Of a stretch of DNA of 64,000 bases, positions 11,101 through 18,899 are shown piece after piece. The notes below the pieces were generated by a model, which worked only from the letters and a program-made list of their open reading frames with translations, had not been told where the DNA came from and made no database searches. The position numbers were made by a program, and so were the translations under genes. The DNA comes from Flavobacteriaceae bacterium (GTDB taxonomy: Bacteria; Bacteroidota; Bacteroidia; Flavobacteriales; Flavobacteriaceae), in assembly GCA_002746415.1 (NCBI GenBank), contig NVXD01000009.1, positions 38,273-102,272 of the forward strand, given 5' to 3'. Position 1 is the stretch's first letter. Each line of letters begins with the position of its first letter.

Positions 11101-11580
11101 GTAGATGTTTATTCTAAACCAGCACTAAACAATGCGCTACATTATCAAGTAACAAGCTTTGCTTCTACTTATATCGAAAATCTGGGCAATAACAAATTCA
11201 AGGTTATACCACTCCCTAATGAAGCGCAATTATCTTCCATTAATGCAACCATTGTAGACGATTATAACAACGATGGAAATTTGGATGCCTTTATTGTTGG
11301 TAATTTTTATATCTCAGAAATAGAAACCCCTAGAAATGATGCGGGAAATGGACTAATACTTTTCGGAAATGGTGATGGCACCTTTTATTCACTTCCTGCT
11401 TATGAGACAGGAGCCATACCCAGTTATGACACTAGAAGAGCTAGTGTACTACAGACAAAGGATGGCAAAATAGTGCTTTTAGCAAATAATAATGAGGCTT
11501 TAAAAGCCATTAAAATCATAGTGCCAGACCCTAAAAACCTACTAAATCAACAAGTTCGGGCAATACCCAAAAGGTATTAA
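8194..11580 (+). CDS. FG-GAP/VCBS repeat and ASPIC/UnbV surface lipoprotein
   Basis: The 1128-residue product has a short lipoprotein signal (LLIGCLKK). It then has many calcium-binding FG-GAP/VCBS blades of the form D-x-N/D-x-D-G (DLNNDGLVDLYF, DYDLDGDLDLYV, DLNNDGYPDLYV, DFDGDGDLDLFVGG, DFDNDGDVDFIVG), with an ASPIC/UnbV module near residues 525-605 (GIGAKVTLY, RGFQSSVSPNMHFGLG, SLKIQWPDGKQQ) between two propeller halves. Such proteins are common in marine Bacteroidota glycan loci, directly after SusC/SusD, and are thought to be surface adhesion or glycan-binding proteins; no enzyme activity can be assigned. The lipoprotein signal suggests outer-membrane anchoring. The gene is complete. Confidence 0.9.
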   Translation: MKRIILLLANVLLIGCLKKENNTNQKIFTTIASTYSGIHFSNDLTENDSLNYFTYGYMYMGGGVAVGDLNNDGLVDLYFTGNMVKNKLYLNKGELKFEEISKISGVEGDLRWMTGVTMADVNQDKKLDIYVSVSGLGGNKKNLLYINQGNNQNGIPIFKEEAETYGIADAGQSTQSTFFDYDLDGDLDLYVANYPITNFDNPAFYYANEIRTIKWKNSDHLYKNNGDNTFSDVTEEAGLLSHGLSLSATVGDLNNDGYPDLYVSNDFASPDYMYFNNGDGTFTEKSQEQTKHTAFYGMGVDIADFNNDGLLDMAQMDMTPEDNRRSKANMGSMNPQNFKDMLNSGLHSQYMKNTLQLNNGLNKKGYPIYSDIAYIAGVANTDWSWSSLFADLDNDGFKDLYITNGTRRDINNKDYFKEIQAGKNYFSEKKEENNQLKWVEEMPSERIDNYMFKNNGDLTFSKVNNDWGIEYKGFSNGAVYADLDNDGDLEMIMNNIDDKATVFKNHTSEIGLHNYLQIAFKGEKKNVFGIGAKVTLYHNTKSQYQELTLTRGFQSSVSPNMHFGLGTAKKVDSLKIQWPDGKQQMIENIASNKKLIVNYLDASNLLKKNKSNLQMLVDVTSNAGIFFKHQENRYDDYRNEVLLPHETSKLGPALTAADVNGDGLDDFYIGGAHQQSGALFIQQKDGSFLSTNKKLWDRDKIHEDTDATFFDANGDGAKDLYIVSGGNEFISNQSPLQDRLYLNDGTGNFSKSNNALPKMLTSGGCVSSADFDGDGDLDLFVGGRLVPGKYPEPPRSYLLENKSNKGLIQFVDVTKKLAPDLLQPGLVTSSSWVDVNNDGNVDLLIAGEWMPIMYFNNKGGKLINETQNSGLQQYTGWWFSLTPGDFDNDGDVDFIVGNLGLNYKYQATKENTFDIFLDDFDKNGKKDIVLSYYNDGVQFPLRGRSCSSEQIPGIKKKFKGYDEFSVANIVDVYSKPALNNALHYQVTSFASTYIENLGNNKFKVIPLPNEAQLSSINATIVDDYNNDGNLDAFIVGNFYISEIETPRNDAGNGLILFGNGDGTFYSLPAYETGAIPSYDTRRASVLQTKDGKIVLLANNNEALKAIKIIVPDPKNLLNQQVRAIPKRY

Positions 11581-11664
11581 AAGGGATCAACTTTAATATT
11601 TCGATCTAAGCATCGGACTATAAACCCCATGAGTGGGAATTAATTTTAAAATAATAATAATCCT

Positions 11665-11929
11665 ATGACCAAAACAGTACTCAATTTATTGGTTTTAAGT
11701 ACTTTAATGCTGTCCTGTAGCAATTCACAAAATAAAAACATAGTTACAAATGTGGTGGTTTGATCCACGTACCGGAAACAGTTATTCTGCTGGTAAAATT
11801 AAAAAAGCGAATAAAATAATAGAAGAGGCTCCTACTTCTGGTATCGGAAACGACTGGGTTTTAGTTATGGATAGTAAAAAATATGGACCACCAGGAGCAC
11901 TTAATACAACAAAAAATAAACATCAATGA
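11665..11929 (+). pseudogene. Internally deleted DUF4038/GH140-like glycosidase remnant
   Basis: An intact lipoprotein-type signal peptide starts at 11665 (MTKTVLNLLVLSTLMLSC) and meets a stop at 11761-11763. In another frame, 11750-11929 encodes 59 residues beginning MWWFDPRTGNSYSAGKI and including APTSGIGNDWVLVMD. This matches the C-terminal domain of the intact glycosidase ending at 23589 (MWWYDTRTGYATEVGI, SSGKGQDWVLVLD). The whole catalytic barrel is missing, so only the two ends remain, out of frame. The remnant's stop overlaps the ATG at 11926. The 84 bases between the FG-GAP gene and this remnant hold nothing recognisable. Confidence 0.75.
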
Positions 11930-11979
11930 AAGGGTCGTTTATTCAGGAGGTTACCAGCAAGTTTTATGCAAAAAACAAC

Positions 11980-13626
11980 ATGATAAAAATGAACTTGGTT
12001 AAAAATTGTTTTGTGTGGGTATTAAGTATTCTTCTTTTAGGATGTGCTTCTCCGGTAAATGATAGTTTGCTTTCTACAGATGTGTTTATTCTTGGGGGAA
12101 GTGAGGCAGGATTTACAGCCGCAATACAAGCTTCAAGATTAGGTAAAAGCGTAGTGTTAGTTGAACCCACAGGTCATCCTGGAGGAATGATAGTAGAGGG
12201 TCTTGGCAAAGATATTCGATTTGGAAGTAGTCGGGTTATTGGTGGTATTGCTCGTGAATTTTATATCGCTATTGAGCAGTATTATGGATTAGAACCAGAT
12301 TTTGATAATCCAGAATGGTATTCAAAATATGAACCTTCAATTGCTGAAAAAATAATTGAAGAGATGCTAGCAAACGAAAAGAATATTTCAATTATTCGGA
12401 AAAATCGAATCAAAGAAAACAATGGAGTAGAAAAAAAAGGAACTAAAATCACTAAAATAATTCTCGAAAATGGTCAATCAATAGCAGCTAAAATCTATAT
12501 AGATGCCTCTATTGAGGGTCATTTAATTAACTTTACTGGAATCACAACTGAAACAATTCGTGAAGGAAATAATAAGTATAATGAGAGTTTAAATGGAGTA
12601 CAAAAGGAAAATGCCTTCAGGCAATTTTTAATTCAAGTTGATCCATATATTATTGTAGGTGATTCAACAAGTGGACTTATTAAAACGATACAAGAAGGTG
12701 ATTTAGGAGAACAGGGAGATCCAAGTAAATACATCCAGGGATTCTGTTACAGAATGTGTTTAACAAAGGATAAAAACAATAGCATACCAATAAGTAAACC
12801 TGATAATTATGACCCAAACAAATATGAAATATACAAGAGATATTTAAATAAGGGAGGCCAACTATTTAAACCCAATTCCAACCGCCATAATGGTAAGACA
12901 GATATAGGGAGTTGGCACGATCTTTCTGCCAATCTCTACGGTGAAAATTGGAAATATCCAACGGGGAGCTATAAAATACAAGACAGTATTGTACAAGATC
13001 ATCGTGATTTTACTATGGGTTTAATTTGGTTTTTACAGCATGACTCTAGTGTAGATAGTCTAACACGGTCTAATTGGAAAGGATGGGGCTTGCCCAAAGA
13101 TGAGTTTACTGATAATGAACACTGGCCTCGACGTTTATATATTAGAAGTGCCAGACGTATGGTATCAGATTATATAATTACAGAGCATAATACTAAATTA
13201 GTCCATCCGGATACTATTTCAGACCCTGTTGCAATTGCTTGGTGGCCGCCAGACATGCATCATGCAAGAAGAATAGTTAAAGATGATTTTGCCTACAATG
13301 AAGGATTTACACATGTAGGCGGAAATAAAAATTGGAAACCTTTTGCAATATCTTATAAAGCTACTGTACCAAAGAAGAATGAATGTACCAATATTATTAC
13401 TCCAACTTGCCTTTCTTCAAGTTATGTTGGATATGGAAGCATTAGAATTGTTCCAACTTTTATGATTTTAGGGCAAAGTGCTGGAGCTGCTGCCGCTATT
13501 GCTATAGATGAAAACATTAGGGTTCAGAATATTCCTTATGAAATTTTGAATAAAACACTTCTTAATAATAACCAGATACTAAAAATTCCAGAAAATTGGT
13601 TGGAAATTATTTCTTCAAACAATTGA
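11980..13626 (+). CDS. Secreted FAD-dependent oxidoreductase (FAD_oxidored family), first of two
   Basis: The frame is open from an ATG at 11926. A start at 11980 (or 11989) is preferred because it places a 20-22 residue lipoprotein signal (SILLLGC) at the N-terminus; the earlier ATG adds residues derived from the preceding remnant. The N-terminal Rossmann fold is clear: VFILGGSEAGFTAAIQASRLG, then an acidic strand end VVLVEP and GHPGGMIVEGLG. A conserved block WPRRLYIRSARRMVSDY and a C-terminal FAD contact (GSIRIVPTFMILGQSAGAAAA) are shared with the next gene. Family members occur in glycan loci of Bacteroidota and are often annotated as xanthan lyase or hypothetical. The probable role is redox chemistry on a sugar or uronic acid outside the cytoplasm; the substrate and electron acceptor are unknown. 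Confidence 0.85.
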   Translation: MIKMNLVKNCFVWVLSILLLGCASPVNDSLLSTDVFILGGSEAGFTAAIQASRLGKSVVLVEPTGHPGGMIVEGLGKDIRFGSSRVIGGIAREFYIAIEQYYGLEPDFDNPEWYSKYEPSIAEKIIEEMLANEKNISIIRKNRIKENNGVEKKGTKITKIILENGQSIAAKIYIDASIEGHLINFTGITTETIREGNNKYNESLNGVQKENAFRQFLIQVDPYIIVGDSTSGLIKTIQEGDLGEQGDPSKYIQGFCYRMCLTKDKNNSIPISKPDNYDPNKYEIYKRYLNKGGQLFKPNSNRHNGKTDIGSWHDLSANLYGENWKYPTGSYKIQDSIVQDHRDFTMGLIWFLQHDSSVDSLTRSNWKGWGLPKDEFTDNEHWPRRLYIRSARRMVSDYIITEHNTKLVHPDTISDPVAIAWWPPDMHHARRIVKDDFAYNEGFTHVGGNKNWKPFAISYKATVPKKNECTNIITPTCLSSSYVGYGSIRIVPTFMILGQSAGAAAAIAIDENIRVQNIPYEILNKTLLNNNQILKIPENWLEIISSNN

Positions 13627-13650
13627 ATGTAACCTGTTAAATAAAAAAAT

Positions 13651-15330
13651 ATGAAAATTGAATATATTCAAAAGTGGATTGCTATTCTAACATTAGTTTG
13701 CTTAATAGCTTGCAATTCAAAAACTGAACATAACGAGGTTGTGTCAGACGTCATTATATATGGTGGAACACCTGCTGCTATTACGGCAGCTGTAGAATTA
13801 GCTCGTTCTGACAAACATGTAATTATTGTGTGTCCAGAAAAACATTTAGGAGGTATGAGTTCTAGTGGTCTTGGCTTTACGGATACAGGAGATAAGAATA
13901 TTATAGGAGGTATTTCAAAGGAATTTCACCAACGATTGTATACTTATTATGATAAAGAAGAAGCTTGGAATTGGCAACCCAAAACCGAATATGGCAATAA
14001 AGGGCAAGATACCCCAGCCATGGATGGAGACACTAAGTCTATGTGGATTTTTGAACCTCATGTTGCAGAAGAGATCTTTGAAGGTTTTATTGATGAAAAT
14101 AAAATTGAAGTATATCGTGACCATTGGTTGGATCGTGATCATGGTGTAGAGGTAGCAAACGGTTCAATAAATACTATTAAAATGTTGGATGGAACTCTTT
14201 TTAGAGCCAAAATTTTTATTGACGCAACATATGAGGGAGATTTGCTTGCTGCTGCAGGTGTAAGTTACCATGTTGGAAGAGAAGCCAACAGTCAGTACAA
14301 CGAAAAATGGAACGGCGTTCAAGTCGGTACTTTGCATCATGGACATCATTTTGGAGAAATGAATATAAGTCCGTATAAAATTCCCGGTGATTCTTTGAGT
14401 GGGGTTTTACCTTATATTTCAACAGATGATCCAGATATAAAGGATGAAGCAGATCATCGAGTTCAAGCATATTGTTATAGAATGTGTCTCACTAATTATG
14501 AAGAAAATCGCGTTCCCTTTGAAAAACCTATTGGATACAATGCCTCAGATTATGAATTAATGATTAGGGTTTTTGAAGCTGGCTGGAACCAAACGTTCAA
14601 TAAATTTGATCCTATACCCAATTATAAAACCGATGTTAATAATCACGGTCCCTTCAGCTTTGATAATATTGGCATGAATTACGAATATCCCGAAGCGTCG
14701 TACGAAAAAAGAGCGAAAATTATAAGTCAACATAAGTCGTATCAAATGGGTATGCTTTACTTCTTAGCTAATGATACTCGTGTGCCTTCAGAAATTAGGC
14801 ATGAGATGAATAAATGGGGATATGCCAAAGACGAATTTATTGACAATGGCCACTGGCCTTATCAAATTTATGTTCGCGAAGCAAGACGAATGATCGGTGA
14901 ATATATCATGACAGAAAATGAAGTACTTGGCAAAAAAGAAGTAACAACTTCAATAGGTATGGGTTCTTATACTATGGATTCACATAATACGCAGCGGTAC
15001 ATTACCCCGGAAGGCTATGTTCAAAACGAAGGCGATATAGGTGTTCACCCGCATGAGCCCTATCAAATTGCCATGGGATCAGTATTGCCAAAAAAAGAAG
15101 AATGTAATAATTTACTTGTACCTGTGGCGGTGTCTAGTTCTCATATTGCTTTTGGTTCCATTCGTATGGAACCCGTTTTTATGATTTTGGGGCAAAGTGC
15201 CGGGACAATGGCGGCAATGTCTTTAGATAAAGAGATCTCACTTCATGATTTATCATATATAGAAGTAAGAAAGAAGCTTATAGCGGATCATCAAATATTA
15301 AGCAAAACACGAAAAATACTCAAAAAATGA
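13651..15330 (+). CDS. Secreted FAD-dependent oxidoreductase (FAD_oxidored family), second of two
   Basis: The 559-residue product has a lipoprotein signal (TLVCLIAC) followed by an FAD-binding Rossmann motif (VIIYGGTPAAITAAVELARS), VIIVCPEKHLGGMSSSGLG and the conserved WPYQIYVREARRMIGEY block and GSIRMEPVFMILGQSAG. It is clearly a paralogue of the gene 24 bases upstream, with matching motifs along its full length. Here the family's GGMSSSGLGFTD motif is better preserved than in the first copy (GGMIVEGLGKDI). The two may have diverged to act on different sugars or form a heteromer; that is inference. It is followed after 7 bases by the propeller gene, so the three form an operon. Confidence 0.88.
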   Translation: MKIEYIQKWIAILTLVCLIACNSKTEHNEVVSDVIIYGGTPAAITAAVELARSDKHVIIVCPEKHLGGMSSSGLGFTDTGDKNIIGGISKEFHQRLYTYYDKEEAWNWQPKTEYGNKGQDTPAMDGDTKSMWIFEPHVAEEIFEGFIDENKIEVYRDHWLDRDHGVEVANGSINTIKMLDGTLFRAKIFIDATYEGDLLAAAGVSYHVGREANSQYNEKWNGVQVGTLHHGHHFGEMNISPYKIPGDSLSGVLPYISTDDPDIKDEADHRVQAYCYRMCLTNYEENRVPFEKPIGYNASDYELMIRVFEAGWNQTFNKFDPIPNYKTDVNNHGPFSFDNIGMNYEYPEASYEKRAKIISQHKSYQMGMLYFLANDTRVPSEIRHEMNKWGYAKDEFIDNGHWPYQIYVREARRMIGEYIMTENEVLGKKEVTTSIGMGSYTMDSHNTQRYITPEGYVQNEGDIGVHPHEPYQIAMGSVLPKKEECNNLLVPVAVSSSHIAFGSIRMEPVFMILGQSAGTMAAMSLDKEISLHDLSYIEVRKKLIADHQILSKTRKILKK

Positions 15331-15337
15331 ACTTACC

Positions 15338-16723
15338 ATGAGATATTTACTAATACTATTAATTTTCATATCATATAGCAGTGCTAAATGTCAGGATTTA
15401 TCCAACAAAAAAATAAACGGTTATCGAGGAATTTGGTTTCAACTTAATCAAAAATACGAACATGGAGATAAATATTCTGGTGCCTTAAGTACCTATACCG
15501 CAAAGCATGTCCCTTTAGCTATATATTCCAAAGAAGTGAATAAAACTTTTTTTGTTTATGGTGGCACTACAGCAGAAAACGCTAAATATTTGCTTTGTAT
15601 GATTGGGGAGTTTGATCATAAAACAGGTATGGTGTCTAAACCTACAGTAGTTTACGATAAAAAAGGAGTGGACGATCCTCATGACAACCCTTCTTTATTG
15701 ATTGATAAGGAAGGGTTTATTTGGGTTTTTGTAAGTGGTAGAGGAAAAGAACGCCTTGGATTTAAGTATAAAAGTAAAAAGCGGTATTCCATTGACGCCT
15801 TTATTCAGGTAACCGAAGAAGAAATGACATACCCACAACCTTGGTATACGGACTATGGTTTTTTTCATTTTTTTACAAAATACACTGGAATTCGTCAGTT
15901 ATACTATGAAACAAGTAAAGATGGTAAGGTTTGGACAGAAGATAAATTACTAGCAGCTATACCTGTAAATAAAGGTGAAAATTCGGGCCACTATCAAACC
16001 AGTAATTTATTTAATGGAAAAGTCGTGGGTACTTTTTTTAACCGCCATCCTAATGGTGTAGTAGACGGAAGAACAGATTTGTATTACGTACAATCTAAAG
16101 ATTTTGGAAATACCTGGACTACTATTGATGCTATACCATTAACATTACCAATTAAAGAGCAAGCCAACCCAGCTAGAATAATTGATTATGCAGGGCAAAA
16201 CAAAAATGTTTATATGAAGGACATGAATTTTGATGCCAATGGTAATCCTGCTTGTTTATATATACGTAGTAACGGCCATACTCCTGGTCCTAAAAGTGCA
16301 CCTTATGAATGGTGTGTTACCCTATGGAATGGTACATCTTGGTCAACTACTGTTGTAACCACATCAGACCATAACTATGATATGGGTAGTCTTTACATTT
16401 CTAAAGATAATTGGAGCATTGTAGGACCAACAGAAAAAGGACCACAAGCTTGGGGTGTTGGTGGAGAAATTGCAATATGGCAATCTACCAATAATGGTGA
16501 AACATGGAAAAAGACAAAAAAAGTAACCAAGAATAGTAAACGAAGTCATTCTTATGTACGACGCCCAGTAAATTATAAAGATCCTTTTAGTTTTTTTTGG
16601 TCAGATGGGCATTCGCATGACTTTAGTAAATCAGAATTGTACTTCGGCAATTTTAAAGGTAAAAAATGGAAACTGCCATATTATATGCAAGAGGATTATG
16701 AAAAACCAAAAAAGGTTAAGTAA
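15338..16723 (+). CDS. Secreted BNR_4-type seven-bladed beta-propeller protein, possible lyase or glycosidase
   Basis: The 461-residue product has a Sec signal peptide (LLILLIFISYSSAKCQ) and opens with INGYRGIWFQLNQ, then repeated beta-blade motifs with Asp-box-like turns (SKDGKVWTE, SKDFGNTWTT, STNNGETWKK). Several histidines lie in conserved-looking loops (DDPHDNPSLL, ENSGHYQTSN, SDHNYDMGSL). BNR_4 propellers include polysaccharide lyases and the GH145/PL27-type enzymes acting on rhamnose-uronic acid links, so a lyase or glycosidase role is plausible, but no family can be fixed by eye. The gene follows the FAD oxidoreductase after 7 bases. It may instead be a pure binding protein. Confidence 0.75.
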   Translation: MRYLLILLIFISYSSAKCQDLSNKKINGYRGIWFQLNQKYEHGDKYSGALSTYTAKHVPLAIYSKEVNKTFFVYGGTTAENAKYLLCMIGEFDHKTGMVSKPTVVYDKKGVDDPHDNPSLLIDKEGFIWVFVSGRGKERLGFKYKSKKRYSIDAFIQVTEEEMTYPQPWYTDYGFFHFFTKYTGIRQLYYETSKDGKVWTEDKLLAAIPVNKGENSGHYQTSNLFNGKVVGTFFNRHPNGVVDGRTDLYYVQSKDFGNTWTTIDAIPLTLPIKEQANPARIIDYAGQNKNVYMKDMNFDANGNPACLYIRSNGHTPGPKSAPYEWCVTLWNGTSWSTTVVTTSDHNYDMGSLYISKDNWSIVGPTEKGPQAWGVGGEIAIWQSTNNGETWKKTKKVTKNSKRSHSYVRRPVNYKDPFSFFWSDGHSHDFSKSELYFGNFKGKKWKLPYYMQEDYEKPKKVK

Positions 16724-16885
16724 TATAATTCTAATAATCAGAAATAACTAACTGTCTAATCATAATTAAAAGGCAAGCAAATAACCATTCATTTACAAAA
16801 AATTTATAACCTTATTCTGAAGAATTTAGTACAATTCTTATGCTTATTATCTTTTTAAACATTCAACATTTATTAAAACGAAACC

Positions 16886-18763
16886 ATGCAAAACAATAAG
16901 AATAATTTATCAAGAAGAAAATTTTTAACCGCTACCACCGTAGCATCCCTAGCCTTTGGTGTTGCTACATTAAATAATTGCACTTCAAAAGAAAAATTGT
17001 TAGACAAAAAACATGCTTTAGGATCCTTTTTAAAAAAGGGATATACCCATAAAGATGGATATGCTGGTTTATTATTTTCGCAAATAGGATATGAGTTGGG
17101 TTTACCCGTGAAAATAATTATAAGGTTGCCAAAAAAAGAGTATTTGTCTAATAAGGCAATTTGCACTCTAGAACCCGAAGAAAACGGACAAACATATAAA
17201 ACAAAAGGGGAGTATTGGGGAGAAATTTGGGGAAGCCATTGGTGGATATTTCAATTTAATGATATTAAGCAAGAAGGAGAGTGGAATATTAGTGTAGTAG
17301 ATAATAATATTCTCGTTTTTGCTGGGGAAGGTTTAAAAGTGCAAAAAAACATTTTATGGTCACAAACTATTGAATATGCTTCAGTTGATATGCTAGAACG
17401 AAGAATGCACTTTACTAAAGTTGGTGCTGGCTGGCAAGATGCAGGTACTCTTTGGGTAGAAAATTGCTCACAAAGTGGAATGATAATAAGTTTAGAAGAT
17501 TTATTAGAAAAATCGTCCAAACAATTTAATCAAAAATTTATTAGACGCATTCAGGAACAAATCATTGTTGGTTGTAATTATTTGGTAATGACCCAGAAAA
17601 AAGCTAAAGAATTGGGGTATGCTGAAGGGGCTTTCACACATGACCTCCATGGGCATGAACATGATATTATTCCTAATGATGCCAATAAAGCTGTTGTTGC
17701 TTTATTAAGAGCTTCAGCTTTGTTACCAGATACTTACCAGGACAAAAAAAAGGAGTATCTAGAAGCTGGTATTAAAGGATATTATTGGATTACACAGCTA
17801 GCCAAACCTCTAGGAAGTATTGGTATGCAAATTTCTCAACGTGGAATTCCAGACAATACCGTTATTCCAAATAATGAATGGCCAACAAGAGATTTATTAA
17901 TGATGTGTTGGGCATCTATTGAATTATGGAAAATTAATGATAGCGATGAAGCAAAGAAAAATGCAATTAATTATGCTAGTCAAATAATGAATAGGCAAAT
18001 TCAGCAAGGCAATTCTGAAAATGGATACTTTGGTCATTTTTATGAGTTTGACAGTTTAAATCACAGTGAAAATGCTTGGACCCATGGTATATTAAATAAT
18101 AATAAAAAGGCATTTGGAACAGATATAGGGGCGTATTTTCCAAATTATTTAGTGCCTATTATTGAAATGTATAAAATTTGGCCAGATCATAAAGATCGTA
18201 ATAATTGGCTGTCCACTTTAACTAATTTTGTTGAAGGATACTTAAAACCTGTTTGTAAAAATAGCCCTTTTAACCTTTTGCCTTTAGGTGTTTTTGGAGC
18301 GGAAGGACCAAATTGGTTTTGCGGAACTTTTCATGGTTCTAATGCTATTTATGGGTATACAGCAGCTTTGGCTATTGAGTTGTTTTTTTTATTAAAAGAT
18401 GATGATCTAAAAGAAATTGCTTATGATAACCTTCAATGGATAGCAGGTTTAAATAGTGGTATTACAAAGGAGAATGTAAAACTAGGTAGTATTGTTTTTA
18501 GTACTGATGTCCCAGATGGAGCTGCATTACCAGCAAGTATGATTTGCGGTATCGGAAATAGATGGGCAGGTAGTTGGTTTCAAACACGAGGGGTAATTTG
18601 TAATGGTTTTACCAATGGGGAGCAATTTAAGTATGATATAGCAATAAATAAGAAGAATGACGGACCACACTCTTTTACCGATGAAGATTGGATACCGCAT
18701 AGTGCTGGTTGGATAACAGGATTAATACGGTTAAACCAAGCATTAGTGGCTAGTAATATTTAA
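16886..18763 (+). CDS. Tat-exported GH9-like protein with N-terminal Ig-like domain
   Basis: The 625-residue product carries a twin-arginine signal (SRRKFLTATTVASLAFG) that may also end in a lipobox (LNNC). An N-terminal cellulase-type Ig domain (SQIGYELGLPVKIIIRLP, WIFQFNDIKQEGEWNISV) leads into an alpha/alpha barrel. The GH9 catalytic-base region should read close to GWYDAGD; here it is GWQDAGTLWVE near residues 182-192, so one expected Asp is replaced by Thr. The C-terminal region near residue 600 (FTDEDWIPHSAGWITGL) resembles the GH9 acid motif. The fold call is reasonable, but cellulase activity is unlikely to carry over. It lies on the same strand as the FAD and propeller genes after a 162-base gap. 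Confidence 0.7.
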   Translation: MQNNKNNLSRRKFLTATTVASLAFGVATLNNCTSKEKLLDKKHALGSFLKKGYTHKDGYAGLLFSQIGYELGLPVKIIIRLPKKEYLSNKAICTLEPEENGQTYKTKGEYWGEIWGSHWWIFQFNDIKQEGEWNISVVDNNILVFAGEGLKVQKNILWSQTIEYASVDMLERRMHFTKVGAGWQDAGTLWVENCSQSGMIISLEDLLEKSSKQFNQKFIRRIQEQIIVGCNYLVMTQKKAKELGYAEGAFTHDLHGHEHDIIPNDANKAVVALLRASALLPDTYQDKKKEYLEAGIKGYYWITQLAKPLGSIGMQISQRGIPDNTVIPNNEWPTRDLLMMCWASIELWKINDSDEAKKNAINYASQIMNRQIQQGNSENGYFGHFYEFDSLNHSENAWTHGILNNNKKAFGTDIGAYFPNYLVPIIEMYKIWPDHKDRNNWLSTLTNFVEGYLKPVCKNSPFNLLPLGVFGAEGPNWFCGTFHGSNAIYGYTAALAIELFFLLKDDDLKEIAYDNLQWIAGLNSGITKENVKLGSIVFSTDVPDGAALPASMICGIGNRWAGSWFQTRGVICNGFTNGEQFKYDIAINKKNDGPHSFTDEDWIPHSAGWITGLIRLNQALVASNI

Positions 18764-18899
18764 AATAAAACTACTCCTGTATACTGTAATCAGTAGAATA
18801 TGTTTAGGTTTTGTTGCTATTTATAAAGCATACCCTAACCAATAAAACCCAGCCATAAGCAAATAAACATTAGATCAAAATTTAAAGTATTAAAAGAGT

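Noticed and set aside
12000..15330. Calling the FAD proteins xanthan lyases
   Set aside because: The label is a common database carry-over; the sequences show an FAD Rossmann fold and no lyase motifs.
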